DNA of 64,000 bases, taken from the NCBI GenBank assembly GCA_963575745.1, contig CAUYUJ010009779.1:1223679-1287678 (forward strand). Direction: 5' to 3'. The position numbers and the translations under genes are program-made. The notes beneath the pieces are model-generated. The model was not told the DNA's origin, did not search any database, and saw only the letters and a list, made by a program, of their open reading frames with translations. This DNA is from Prorocentrum cordatum. Its lineage: Eukaryota; Sar; Dinophyceae; Prorocentrales; Prorocentraceae. Positions 55,506-64,000 of this stretch are shown piece after piece (position 1 is the stretch's first letter; every line of letters begins with the position of its first letter).

Positions 55506-55519
55506 TGAGCCGAAGAGGA
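55503..55519. repeat. 17-bp target duplication at the LINE 5' end
   Basis: GGCTGAGCCGAAGAGGA, same as 49549-49565. Its first GG can equally belong to the leader. Confidence 0.9.
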
Positions 55520-55811
55520 GAAGGAGGAGGCTGAGAAGAGGCGGGCCGAGCCGCGGCAAGCGCGGTGCGCGAGGAACTTCGCGCCCTCGAGGACGCCTTC
55601 GCTGGCCCCTATTGCGCCCCGAAGCTGGAAAACTGCCATGACCCCCCCCATCTAGGCGGCCGTGTGGCTTCTGGGTCACCGCTCGGCCTCCTGGCGGCCG
55701 TTCGGGATGATCCGGGCACCCTCGGAACGCCCCCGGCGAGGCGCAGCTGCCAGAACGCGCCCCAGAGGGCGCCCTCGCTGGCCCCGAGGAGGCGACCCCC
55801 AGCTGAGCCGC
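55520..55811. other. Continuation of the pre-LINE locus
   Basis: Contains GAACTTCGCGCCCTCGAGGACGCC (55571-55594), also found at 60623-60645 in the LINE-free paralogous block. Confidence 0.6.
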
Positions 55812-55866
55812 GGGGGCCGAGGAGGAGGAGGAGGAGGAGGAGGAGGAGGAGGAGGAGGAGGAGGTA
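55812..55866. repeat. GGA microsatellite
   Basis: About 16 GGA units. Confidence 0.9.
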
Positions 55867-56019
55867 GGAGGGGGTCGAGCACAGCTCGGGCAGCGCCCCC
55901 CGCGCACGCCGCACGGGGCGCGCGCCCGCGCGCCCGCGCCCGCGGCGGCTCGCGAGGGAGCCGCACCCTCGGCGGGCGGCCCGCTGCGGAGCGCCGTCGG
56001 GGGTCGGGGGGGGTCCTCC

Positions 56020-56370
56020 CTCCTCCTCCTCCCTCCTCCTCCTCCTTCCTCCTCCTCCTCCTCCTCCTCTCCGTGCGTCCTCGTCCTCCTCCCCTCCTCC
56101 TCCTCCTCCCCTCCTCGTCCTCGTCCTCGTCCTCCTCGTCCTGCTCCTCGTCCTCCTCCTCCTCTCCTCCCCCTCCCTCCTCCTCCTCCTCCTCCTCCTC
56201 CTCCTCATGTTCCTTCTCCTCATCTTCCTCCTCCTCGTCCTCGTGCTCTCCTCCCTCGTCGTCTCCTCCTCCTCCCTCGTCTTCCTTCTCCTCATCCTCC
56301 TCCTCCTCCTCGTCTTCCTCCTCCTCCTCCTCCTCCTCCTCCTCCTCGTCCTCCTCCTCCTCCTCCCCTG
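56020..56370. repeat. CCT / CGTCCT microsatellite
   Basis: About 350 bp of CCT with CGTCCT, CATGTTC and CTTCTC interruptions; long frames on both strands are artefacts. Confidence 0.93.
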
Positions 56371-56834
56371 GGCGCCTGGGAGGCCAGGGGCTCCCAGGCG
56401 TGCGCGCCCAGCCGCGCACGCGTCCAGCAATCGGTCAGACAGCGGACGAAAGAGCGCCCACAGGCAGAAGCAGCGGCGCTCCGCGCGGACCTCTGGGGTC
56501 CGCGCGGGACCCCCCTCGCCGGCGCGCGGAGCGCGCCGAAGGGGCGCCGCCGAAGGCGCCGCCAGGGGGGGGGCCAGCGCGGATCCGAGAAGCCCGCGCG
56601 GAGCGCCAGAAATTTATGCTCATGGGCGGGGCGCACCCGCGGCAAGGGGCGGGGCGCATCCGTGGCAGACCGAGGCACGGGGGCGCAGGCGGGGCCGCGC
56701 ACGCAGACGCGCCGCCCCCCACCCGCGGGGCCGCACCCACGCCGCGCGAGCTCCCGCGCGCGTGCGCCACGTGAGCGCCCCCGCGCGCGCGCGCCTTCGC
56801 CCCGCTCCCCAGGGAGGGCGCCGCGGCGGCGCGC
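56371..56834. other. Very GC-rich DNA, no gene seen
   Basis: GCGC-rich with phrases such as GGGGCGCACCCGCGGCAAG repeated twice (about 56627 and 56647). Confidence 0.45.
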
Positions 56835-56839
56835 AGAGG

Positions 56840-57013
56840 TAACAACGACGGGAAGATCGGGACAAAATCGGATCGGGATAACTCGAAATCTCTGATAATC
56901 GGCAGGTTTGGAGGATGTATTGGGCGCCGCGGCCGCTCCAGAGCGTTCCGGAACGCTCTGAGAACGCTCCGGGACGCTCTGGAGCGATTTATCCCGATCC
57001 TAGCCTTGTTTTA
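56840..57013. mobile_element. TIR element D3 (family D)
   Basis: 174 bp, TAACAACGACGGGAAG...CTTGTTTTA. Flanks AGAGG (56835-56839) and GGAGG (57014-57018) match at 4 of 5. With its flanks it reads AG/GTAACA...TTTTAG/GAGG. Confidence 0.85.
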
Positions 57014-57589
57014 GGAGGGGGGTGACTACGGGGACGGGGGGAAGGCGTCGCAGAGGGGAGCTGAATTCCTGGAAGGCCCCCGCCCTGCATCTGCAGACCA
57101 GGCCCGCGCTTCCTGAGAGACCGGGGTGCTCCCAAGACCCCCTCCCCCCTCCCCCTGCCCCCCTCTGCGCGTGGCCGATCCGTCCCGCTGCCGAGGGAGG
57201 GCGCCGCGGCGGCGCCCCCGCGCCGGCCACCCCCGCGAGAGGGCGCCCCCTGCGCATCGCTGAGGCGGCGGCGGCGGCTCTGGAGGCGGCGGCGGCAGCC
57301 TTGGGGCGCCCCCGCCCCCCTGCCGCAGTCGCCCGGCGCCCCCCCGGAGCCCCCGGAGGGAGCGGAAGGCGCCAAGAAGCCTGGAGCCTCCATCGACGGA
57401 TCCGTCCTCGACGCTCGCCCTCGAGGGCGGCGACGACCCTGACGACGACGGCCGCCCCCCAAGGCGCCCCGTCATCTTGCCGCGGGCGCCCGGTGCACCT
57501 CGGGGTGACGGGCGGTTCGACGCCCCCGTCGGCACCCACGTCGTCCCTGCTCTCGCCTCATGCCGCCGCCTCCGTCGTTGCCGTCATCG

Positions 57590-57610
57590 CTTTTCCTCAT
57601 CGTTTCCGCT

Positions 57611-57645
<35 letters not shown>

Positions 57646-57745
57646 GACCTCATCGCTTCCGTCGTCATGCCCGGTTCCGTCTCCGCCGTCGCTGTCGGTG
57701 TTCGTCGTCGCTTCCGTTGTCGTCATCGTCGGTTTCGACATCGCC
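57590..57745. repeat. GTC low-complexity tract
   Basis: About ten CGT/GTC triplets and degenerate CATCGTC phrases up to A4. Confidence 0.85.
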
Positions 57746-57785
57746 ATCGTCTCTAGATTTGTCAAAGCAAACACACACACTAAGA

Positions 57786-57946
57786 TTAAGTCGGGCCTGT
57801 CCCCAAACAGGGGGATCTTGGACGACATAATTAAAAATTCCCCAGAAAATACCCCCGAAATGCTCGACAGTATCAAACATTAGTCCACAGACTATGTTTT
57901 GACTAGTTTTGGATATCCCCTCTGTAGAGAGACAGGCCCGACTTAA
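57786..57946. mobile_element. TIR element A4 (family A)
   Basis: 161 bp, TTAAGTCGGGCCTGTCCCC...AGAGACAGGCCCGACTTAA. Perfect 8-bp duplication CACTAAGA at 57778-57785 and 57947-57954. Confidence 0.92.
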
Positions 57947-58044
57947 CACTAAGAGCAATATGTAAACAATCCATGCCCATCAGGAGCGAGCACCACGGCA
58001 AGCGGGCGAGAAAGTGCCAGACCAATCCAAATACCTATGTATAT

Positions 58045-58171
58045 ATAATAATAATAATACTAATAATATTGATATTGATAATAATAATATTAATAATGAT
58101 AATAATAGTAATAATGATAATAATAATGATGATAATAATAATAATACTAATACTAATAATAAGAATGATAC

Positions 58172-58204
<33 letters not shown>

Positions 58205-58330
58205 GCATAATAATAATAATGATAACAATAATAATATCAATAGTAATAATACTACGAATCAAAATAATAATAATAATATATATATATATATATCCAAAAA
58301 AAAAAAAAAAAGGGAAAAAAAAAAAAGAGA
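58045..58330. repeat. AAT, TA and A-rich low-complexity block
   Basis: AATAAT units with GAT variants, then TATATA (58279-58292) and two A-runs. Confidence 0.92.
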
Positions 58331-58369
58331 GGCGTGATTCCACCGCCGCTTTACTGTGGAAAAATTGCC

Positions 58370-59480
58370 AACCTTTCCTCCCTGAAGCCCGGGGGTCCCC
58401 CCCCCCCGAAAATCCCCCACCCCCTGCTGGAACCCCTCCCCCCCCCCCTCCACTCCCCCGGCAAAACCACTCCCCTCCCCGAACCCCTCCCCCCCCGCCC
58501 CTCGAGCCCCTCGAAAACCGGGGGGGTCACTAATTACAACCGGTTCCGAACCCCTTTCCCCCTTCCCCCCCCCCCCCCTCCGGATCCGGACGGAAAACCG
58601 GGGGTGGTTCACTACCGCACTCCGTACGACCCCCCCCCCCCTCGAAAACCGGAGGGGGATCACTACCGCCAGTTCGAACCCCTCCCCACCCCCCCATTCA
58701 CCGCCAGCAAACGACTCCCGGTCCCTACCACCGTCCGCATCACATCCTCCACTGTTGTTCCCAGCGCCACTGTCCTCACCACCGCTGCCCCCGCTGTGTC
58801 CTCACCAGTTCCCCCACCACTGTCGCACTGTCCCCACTGTCCCCACCACTGTTCCCACCACGGTTCCACTCTCCCCACTGTCTCCACGGCCCCAACCACT
58901 GCCCGACTATCCCCACTGTCCCCACTGTCCCATTGACTCCGCCGCTGTCCCACTGAGCTGTCCCACTGTTCCCACCACTGCCCCCACTGTCCCCACCACT
59001 GTCCCCCTGTACCTCTGTCCCATTGTCCCACCGCCGTCCTCGCCACCGCCTTCACCACTGTCCCCACCACCATTGTACCCTCCACTGTCCCACTGTTTCC
59101 ACCTCATTTCCACTGTGCCCACACCACTGTCCCCACCACCACTGCCCCCACCACTGTCCACTGTCCCCCCTGTTCCCACCATTGTCCCCACCACTGCCCA
59201 CCACTACCGGCCCTCTACTGTCCCACTGTCCCACTGTCCCCACCACTGTCCCGCTGTCCCCTCACCACTGTCCCACCAACACCGTCCCCACCTCTGTCCG
59301 CACCCCCACTCGGTTTTCGAGGGGGGGGGGGGGGGTCGAACCGGTAGTGACACCCCCCCTTTTCATGATGAGCTGGGGGGGGGGGAGGGGGGAGGGGTTC
59401 GAACCGGTAGTGACCCCCCCGGTTTTCTGGAGGGGGGGGGGGAGGGGTTCGAACCGGTAGTGATCCCCCCGGTCTTCCGC
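58370..59480. repeat. Foldback-like structure around a CCACTGTCCC satellite
   Basis: Left part 58370-58690: about three units with C-runs, CGAAAACCGGGGGGGTCACT and ACCGGTTCCGAACCCC. Centre 58740-59290: degenerate CCACTGTCCC decamers with CCACCA variants. Right part 59300-59480: about three units in inverse orientation (GAGGGGTTCGAACCGGTAGTGA then CCCCCCCGGTTTTC). TA repeats lie outside both ends (58279-58292, 59508-59533). Confidence 0.75.
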
Positions 59481-59531
59481 CAGCAGCGGTAGAACACGCT
59501 CTTTCAAATATATATATATATATATATACAT

Positions 59532-59706
59532 ATAGTCCAACAGATGGGCTGCTTCTTCACCTACATCGGCACTCGCCGACAGTTGCGAATATTCCTACGA
59601 GTACGAGCTTTACAACAGTATAGTCCAACAGACGGGCTGTTTCTTCACCTATATCGGCACTCGCCAACAGTCGCGAATATGCATCCGAGCACGAGCTTTA
59701 CAGCAG
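59532..59706. repeat. Tandem duplication, 2 x about 87 bp
   Basis: Two copies of ATAGTCCAACAGAxGGGCTG ... GAGCACGAGCTTTACAxCAGTA. Confidence 0.88.
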
Positions 59707-59823
59707 TAGCCTGCTCGGGACGCCCGTGCCAAGTGTGAACACGACGTGCGGCTGCCATTCGAGGACAGCGACGACGTACAAATGATGCACGGACCAGTTC
59801 ATGTAAGACGGTGGCTCCTGCTT

Positions 59824-59999
59824 TCGGGGATGGACAGACCCCCCTTTAGTAAAACGTTGTTCAGTGAAAACGACCTGAGGCCCAAACCTGGCGGGCGCAG
59901 GCCTGGAAAATGACAGCCACGGCGCCCCCTCGAGAACCGCAAACGGACAATTCACTCATCGACGTGTCACTGTTGGGGTTTTTTGTCCCCCCCCCCCGA
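59824..59999. mobile_element. TIR element B2 (family B)
   Basis: 176 bp, TCGGGGATGGACAGACC...GGGGTTTTTTGTCCCCC...CGA, about 90% like B1 by eye. No convincing duplication (TGCTT / TGTCT). Confidence 0.82.
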
Positions 60000-60176
60000 T
60001 GTCTCCTGCAGCCGACAAGATCCATCAACTGTTGGAACGGCGCAGGAGGGCATCGCAAAGGAGACGCACGACTGGCATGTGCAAGCCCGAACTCCACCGG
60101 TTCCTCACGGGGCAGCCTCTGGTCGGAGAGCGAAGGGCAGGGAGAACGGCACGGGGTGTACACGTAGAACCCTTTT

Positions 60177-60311
60177 CTGGGCATCGCTCGGACGTCCACT
60201 CCCTGTGCTTTGTTTCGGTTTCGTGCGCGGTGTGTGTTGTGCCAAATGATCGAGGATGGTCCTCGATGGTCCTCGCCAAAAGAAAACTGCACACGTCTGA
60301 GCGATGCCAGG
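60177..60311. mobile_element. TIR element E7 (family E)
   Basis: 135 bp, TGGGCATCGCTCGGACGTCC...ACGTCTGAGCGATGCCAGG with the full core. Target duplication not visible. Confidence 0.8.
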
Positions 60312-60487
60312 CATATGCATGTATATGTACACGCCATTGCGTAATAGTGGCCGACTTGTTGGCGACGTAGCCCGTGTCCCCTCTGGATGGGGCCCAGCAT
60401 GGCGCGCCATGACGATTTGCCGCGAGCAAAGACACGAGGCAAAGCTTCTGATCTGCCATGGTTTTCCCTCCATGGATGCCTTCTTGC

Positions 60488-60650
60488 AAGGGCTCCCAAC
60501 TTCGCGCTCTCGCGCTGAGCGAAGCGCGAAGTGCGAACAACTTCGCGCTCTCGCGCTGCCTCCCAGGGGAGAAGAGGAGGATGAGGAATCGGAGCCCAAC
60601 CGCGAAGCGCGAAGCGCAAATTAACTTCGCGCCCTCGAGGGCGCCCCTGT
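60488..60650. repeat. Paralogous block lacking the LINE
   Basis: CAAGGGCTCCCAACTTCGCG ... GAAGCGCGAAGTGCGAACAA ... AACTTCGCGCCCTCGAGGGC; matches 49366-49480 and 55573-55592, i.e. both sides of the LINE. Confidence 0.75.
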
Positions 60651-60752
60651 TTTGCAGGTCCCGCCCGCCTGACGCGATCCGCTAGCAGGCAGCCAGGCGG
60701 TGCGCGGAACCGATCGAGCCTTCCTGGCGCACGAGATCCGACGCTGCTGAGG

Positions 60753-61047
60753 TTACCAGCCTGGATGAGGAGGAGGAGGAATGCGAAGAGGAGGAGGAGG
60801 AGGGAGGAGGAGGAGGAAGAGGAGGAGGAAGAGGAGAAGGATGGAAGAGGGTTGAATGGTTTACGCCCGCTGTCATTTTGCAGGGGGGCCCCTTTTCATC
60901 CCGAAGCCCCCAATCCCTGTGTCTGGCATCGCCTCATCAAGATGGCGATCTTAGGGATTCCCTCAGTTTCTGAGGGTGCATCCCTAAGATTGGCATCGCC
61001 TTTTGGCGTGTCAATCTCAGGGATAGGGATAAGTTCGAGGCTGGCAA
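60753..61047. mobile_element. TIR element M2 (family M) with internal GGA array
   Basis: 295 bp, TTACCAGCCTGG...AGGCTGGCAA. Perfect duplication TGAGG at 60748-60752 and 61048-61052. Its right half matches M1; the left half has gained a GGA tract (60766-60850). Confidence 0.9.
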
Positions 61048-61162
61048 TGAGGGGCCATTCGGCACTCGGCGTTGGCTGCCGCAGGGCGCCGACCTGCAAC
61101 GGCGCGGGGCCACCCGTGCAGTGCCTGCTGGAACACACGGAGAGGCTCGCGACGCACCACGT

Positions 61163-61326
61163 GGACGGGGCCCTTGGACACACAGATAATAAGACACAAG
61201 TAACAAGATTCCCCGTGTTTTCTCATATGTTTTCTTGGTTTCTGTCTTCCCCCCCAATTCCCAATCACCTCCCATGTCTTCTGGGGAATCCACGATGAAT
61301 TGTGTCTGCGTGTCTGTCCCTCCTGA
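61163..61326. mobile_element. TIR element H6 (family H)
   Basis: 164 bp, GGACGGGGCCCTTGGACACA...TCCCTCCTGA. Duplication CACGT (61158-61162, 61327-61331), extendable to CACGTGGAC. Confidence 0.88.
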
Positions 61327-61331
61327 CACGT

Positions 61332-61797
61332 GGACTGGACATCTGCGCGGCACGCTGCCTATGAAATGCTTCAGGACGGAGCCACTTACGGCCAGACCTG
61401 GGACAGACGAGCATCCTCCAAGGACATGCGATCCTCCGCCGGCCAACCTTGACGAGCATTCGAGGGTGCCTTCACCCCGGACGAACAAGAACATCCAACG
61501 AGCACGAAGAACATCAGGGCGCCCTCCCCGAACCAACCTCGATCTTATACCTCGGTCCGACAATACACGCGCAGGCGGTGACGGAGGCATCAATCGGCGG
61601 GCCCTCCCGCCAATCCAATCATGCCTCGCAGCCCCCGCCCCACGACGTGCTGTGCATGTTCGAGGGTCCTGGTCTGACCCGTCGCGCCGCTGTCCGCATC
61701 GCCTCCGCGCCCAGTCCATGCCGCAGGTCGCCGAGGCGTCGAATCCGCGTCGAATGTGGGCCGGGTCAGCGTCGAAAACATGCGTCGGCCACGCTAC
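61332..61797. other. No recognised gene
   Basis: Open on both strands; the minus strand includes GGCSSVPGLAVSGSVLKHFI. It could be an exon between two elements, but nothing is recognised. Confidence 0.25.
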
Positions 61798-61802
61798 CCG
61801 AT

Positions 61803-61964
61803 TGAAGGGGCCCCAGGACACACAAATAAATACACACAAGTGAAGCAACTCCCAATGTTTTCCTACATTTTGGGGGTTTTCGTTTTCCCCCCCACTTCCC
61901 ATATTTTCCCATACTTCCTGGGGAATCGACGGTTCATTGTGTCTGTGTGTTTTTTCCCTCCTGA
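61803..61964. mobile_element. TIR element H7 (family H)
   Basis: 162 bp, TGAAGGGGCCCCAGGACACA...TTTCCCTCCTGA. Perfect duplication CCGAT at 61798-61802 and 61965-61969. Confidence 0.9.
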
Positions 61965-61997
61965 CCGATGCCCGATCCTCGCGTTGACGCTGGACGG

Positions 61998-62039
61998 GGC
62001 CAGACGGCCGAAGGGAGCGCCAGGCCCTGGCCTCTTGCA
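61998..62039. repeat. 42-bp direct repeat, left of A5
   Basis: GGCCAGACGGCCGAAGGGAG ... CCTCTTGCA, 39 of 42 bases identical to 62271-62312, abutting A5. Confidence 0.9.
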
Positions 62040-62118
62040 TTACGTCGGGCGTGTCCCCCTACAAGGGAATTGTCGACGTTTGTTTTATATATATATACAT
62101 AAATACATATATACATAT

Positions 62119-62149
<31 letters not shown>

Positions 62150-62270
62150 TATGCAAAAAAATACTCCAAAACAAATCCCTGGACGATGTTTATGTATTTG
62201 TGGATTATTTTTGGGGCACTCTGTATTTTTCGTTGACAATTCTCCTGGTAGGGGGACACGCCCGACTCAA
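62040..62270. mobile_element. TIR element A5 (family A) in a 42-bp duplication
   Basis: TTACGTCGGGCGTGTCCCCC...GGGGGACACGCCCGACTCAA; inverted match of about 36 bp including an inner AATTGTCxACG. The interior carries a TA/TACATA microsatellite (62084-62150). Flanked exactly by 42-bp direct repeats instead of 8 bp. Confidence 0.9.
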
Positions 62271-62312
62271 GGCCCGACGGCCGAAGGGAGAGCCAGGCCC
62301 TGGCCTCCTGCA
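62271..62312. repeat. 42-bp direct repeat, right of A5
   Basis: GGCCCGACGGCCGAAGGGAG ... CCTCCTGCA. Confidence 0.9.
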
Positions 62313-62492
62313 GCCGCCCCCCCGCTCCCCCGAACCCGGGGAGAAATATTCAGATCCCAACCGGACGCGTGAGATCCCAACCGGACGGTTCAGATCCCAA
62401 CCGTCAAGGACACGTGGGACGCGTGAGATCCCAACCACTTTGGAGCCTCTGAACAGCTCCAACCTCTGCAAAGATCTGAGAGCCACTGCGAG

Positions 62493-62936
62493 CCTCTGAG
62501 AGATTCTGAAGGATTCTGAGTGATTCTGAGAGATTCTGAAAGATTCTGTAAGATTCTGAGAGATTCTGACAGATTCTGAGAGATTCTGAAAGATTCTGAG
62601 AGATTCTGAAAGATTCTGAGAGATTCTGAAAGATCCTGAAGGATTCTGAGAGATTCTGAGAGATTCTGAAAGATTCTGAGAGATTCTGAGAGTTTCTGAA
62701 AAAATCTGAGAGTTTCTGAAAGATTCTGCAAGATTTTGATAGAGTCTGAAAGATTCTGGAAGATTCTGAAGGATTCTGAGAGATCCTGAGAGATTCTGAT
62801 AGATTCTGAAAGATTCGGAGAGAATATGAGAGATTCTGATAGATTCTGAAAGATTCTGAGAGTTTCTGAGAGATTCTGAAAGATTCTGAAGGATTCTGAG
62901 AGATTCTGAAAGATTCTGAGAGATTCTGAGAGATCA
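62493..62936. repeat. 10-bp satellite AGATTCTGAR
   Basis: About 44 tandem decamers AGATTCTGAG / AGATTCTGAA with point changes and almost no length changes. Minus-strand frames give a regular SESFRIFQNL-like peptide. Confidence 0.95.
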
Positions 62937-62947
62937 CTCCACAAGTT

Positions 62948-63013
62948 TTACTACTACTACTACTACTACTACTACTACAGCAACACCAACAACAACAACA
63001 ACAACAACAACAA
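62948..63013. repeat. ACT and CAA microsatellites
   Basis: About ten ACT units, then about eight CAA units. Confidence 0.92.
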
Positions 63014-64000
63014 TCATTTTACCCGAACGCTCAGTGTTCTCCCCAGTGCCAGGGTTTTCTTGCGACACCAGCCAATACCCCCACTTCGTGGGGGGGCCGT
63101 TCAAGCTCTACCAAATATCCAAACGACTCTTCGAGACCACCCACACCCAGCTTCCCGCCCTATGACGTTGGGACACTTCACTTCGTGGCGTGCGGACGAC
63201 CCTGGCTACTACACTGGCGTGGGGTACACACCCACAGAGGTTGATCACATCTGTTACATATGATGTGGTACACGGTACACGTGAGATGGTACGCAGTGCC
63301 AAGATAGTTGGTCACATTTTTGGGGCAAATTCGTGTGGATGCGATTACAGAAGTACATGTGTTACACTGATGTTATACAGTCCCAAGGATGACGCATGCA
63401 TTGCTCATAGACTCATGGCGCTATGATCCTAACTCTCAGTGCCCAACGCGCGCGTGCACAGCCAGACGGAGGGAGAGAAACACATGTATACAAGGATCGT
63501 GACATACGCACGGTCCACCATGTTGTAAACGATCGCATGCACGGTAAGTTCTGAAATTATACGTATGTACAAGCAGACATGCGAGGGAGAAAGGGAGATG
63601 GCCATCGACAGTTCCAATACGGCTCCAAGGCGGAAGAGGGGGAGGAGCAGGACAAGGAGGAAAGGAGAGAAGCGAGAAAGGAAGAAGTAGCACGCAAAGA
63701 CCCTTTTGACAGAAATGTTTAAAAAGTGGTGTATTTCCTATGAATCCGCAAGAGCGCGCGGAAGGACATTTTGACAATTTTTTCTTAAAAAACAATTGGG
63801 TTTTTGATGTTTTTATGTTAAAATCGTTACGAAACCTAAGGTTTTGGAAGGATTTCGTCTTGCGAGCGCGAATGTCCACTTTACCTTATTTTTTGCAAGG
63901 GATTCTTGAAATTTGATCAACAAAGAACAAGAATTTTCATTTTCTATTGTTTCTTGCAAGGGAAAACGAGCGTCAACAAAAAACCGGATCCGGGGGTAAT
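63014..64000. other. No gene seen; AT-richer end
   Basis: 63220-63330 has GGTACAC/GTACACG phrases. The last 200 bp contain two TTGCAAGGGATTCTTG-like phrases and AT-rich runs. No coding region is supported. Confidence 0.4.

Noticed and set aside
57778-57954. piggyBac-type TTAA target at A4
   Set aside because: TTAA flanks A4 only; the other A copies have TTGG/TTCA, TCCA/CTAA and TCAA/TGAA there, and all fit an 8-bp duplication just outside.

Overview
This window reads as nuclear DNA of a dinoflagellate. The most direct evidence is a full-length match to the 22-nt dinoflagellate spliced leader (minus strand, 55484-55505), placed at the 5' end of a non-LTR retrotransposon. The GC-rich composition, the very low gene density, the abundance of simple and tandem repeats and the style of the reverse transcriptase all agree. 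The species cannot be read from the sequence; a Prorocentrum-like genome is only a guess from memory of similar proteins. I find no intact host gene. Most long open frames come from stop-poor trinucleotide arrays.

Layout. 0-6 kb: GGA/CCT arrays, including an 840-bp CCT tract at about 4.56-5.40 kb, plus short terminal-inverted-repeat (TIR) elements. 6-10.2 kb: a decayed gene of a family I associate with dinoflagellate repeats, ended by a TIR element. 10.3-14.3 kb: minisatellites, CA/CACG and GTC arrays, and a cluster of small elements. 14.6-16.85 kb: a satellite built from the palindromic words AGGCCT and GTGCAC. 17-20.6 kb: low-complexity TATG-rich DNA and tandem duplications. 20.66-22.81 kb: a foldback element with head-to-head arrays of a roughly 120-bp unit. 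24-31 kb: microsatellites and densely packed, partly nested small elements. 32-37.3 kb: two related minisatellite arrays that share both flanks. 38-49.4 kb: CAT and GA microsatellites and many small elements. 49.57-55.50 kb: the LINE. 55.8-64 kb: CCT arrays, more small elements, a second foldback-like structure around a CCACTGTCCC satellite, and a decamer satellite.

The main result is the mobile-element system. I could group about 45 short non-autonomous elements into about 18 families from shared sequence and TIRs. Eight families (B, D, F, H, K, M, R and T below) share one signature: ends T...A and 5-bp target-site duplications (TSDs), most of them perfect. One family (A) has 8-bp TSDs and one (J) has TA TSDs. 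Three insertions are supported by unoccupied paralogous sites inside the window. No transposase was recognised, so these elements must be moved in trans or be relics. Several carry the CCT/GGA microsatellites inside them.

The LINE is flanked by a 17-bp TSD, ends in five TCTCA units and starts with the spliced leader, so this copy was probably reverse-transcribed from a trans-spliced mRNA. Its ORF1 is open; its ORF2 (endonuclease, reverse transcriptase, RNase H, C-terminal Cys motifs) is broken by several frameshifts and one stop. A paralogous stretch at 59.8-60.7 kb carries the same flanking modules without the LINE.
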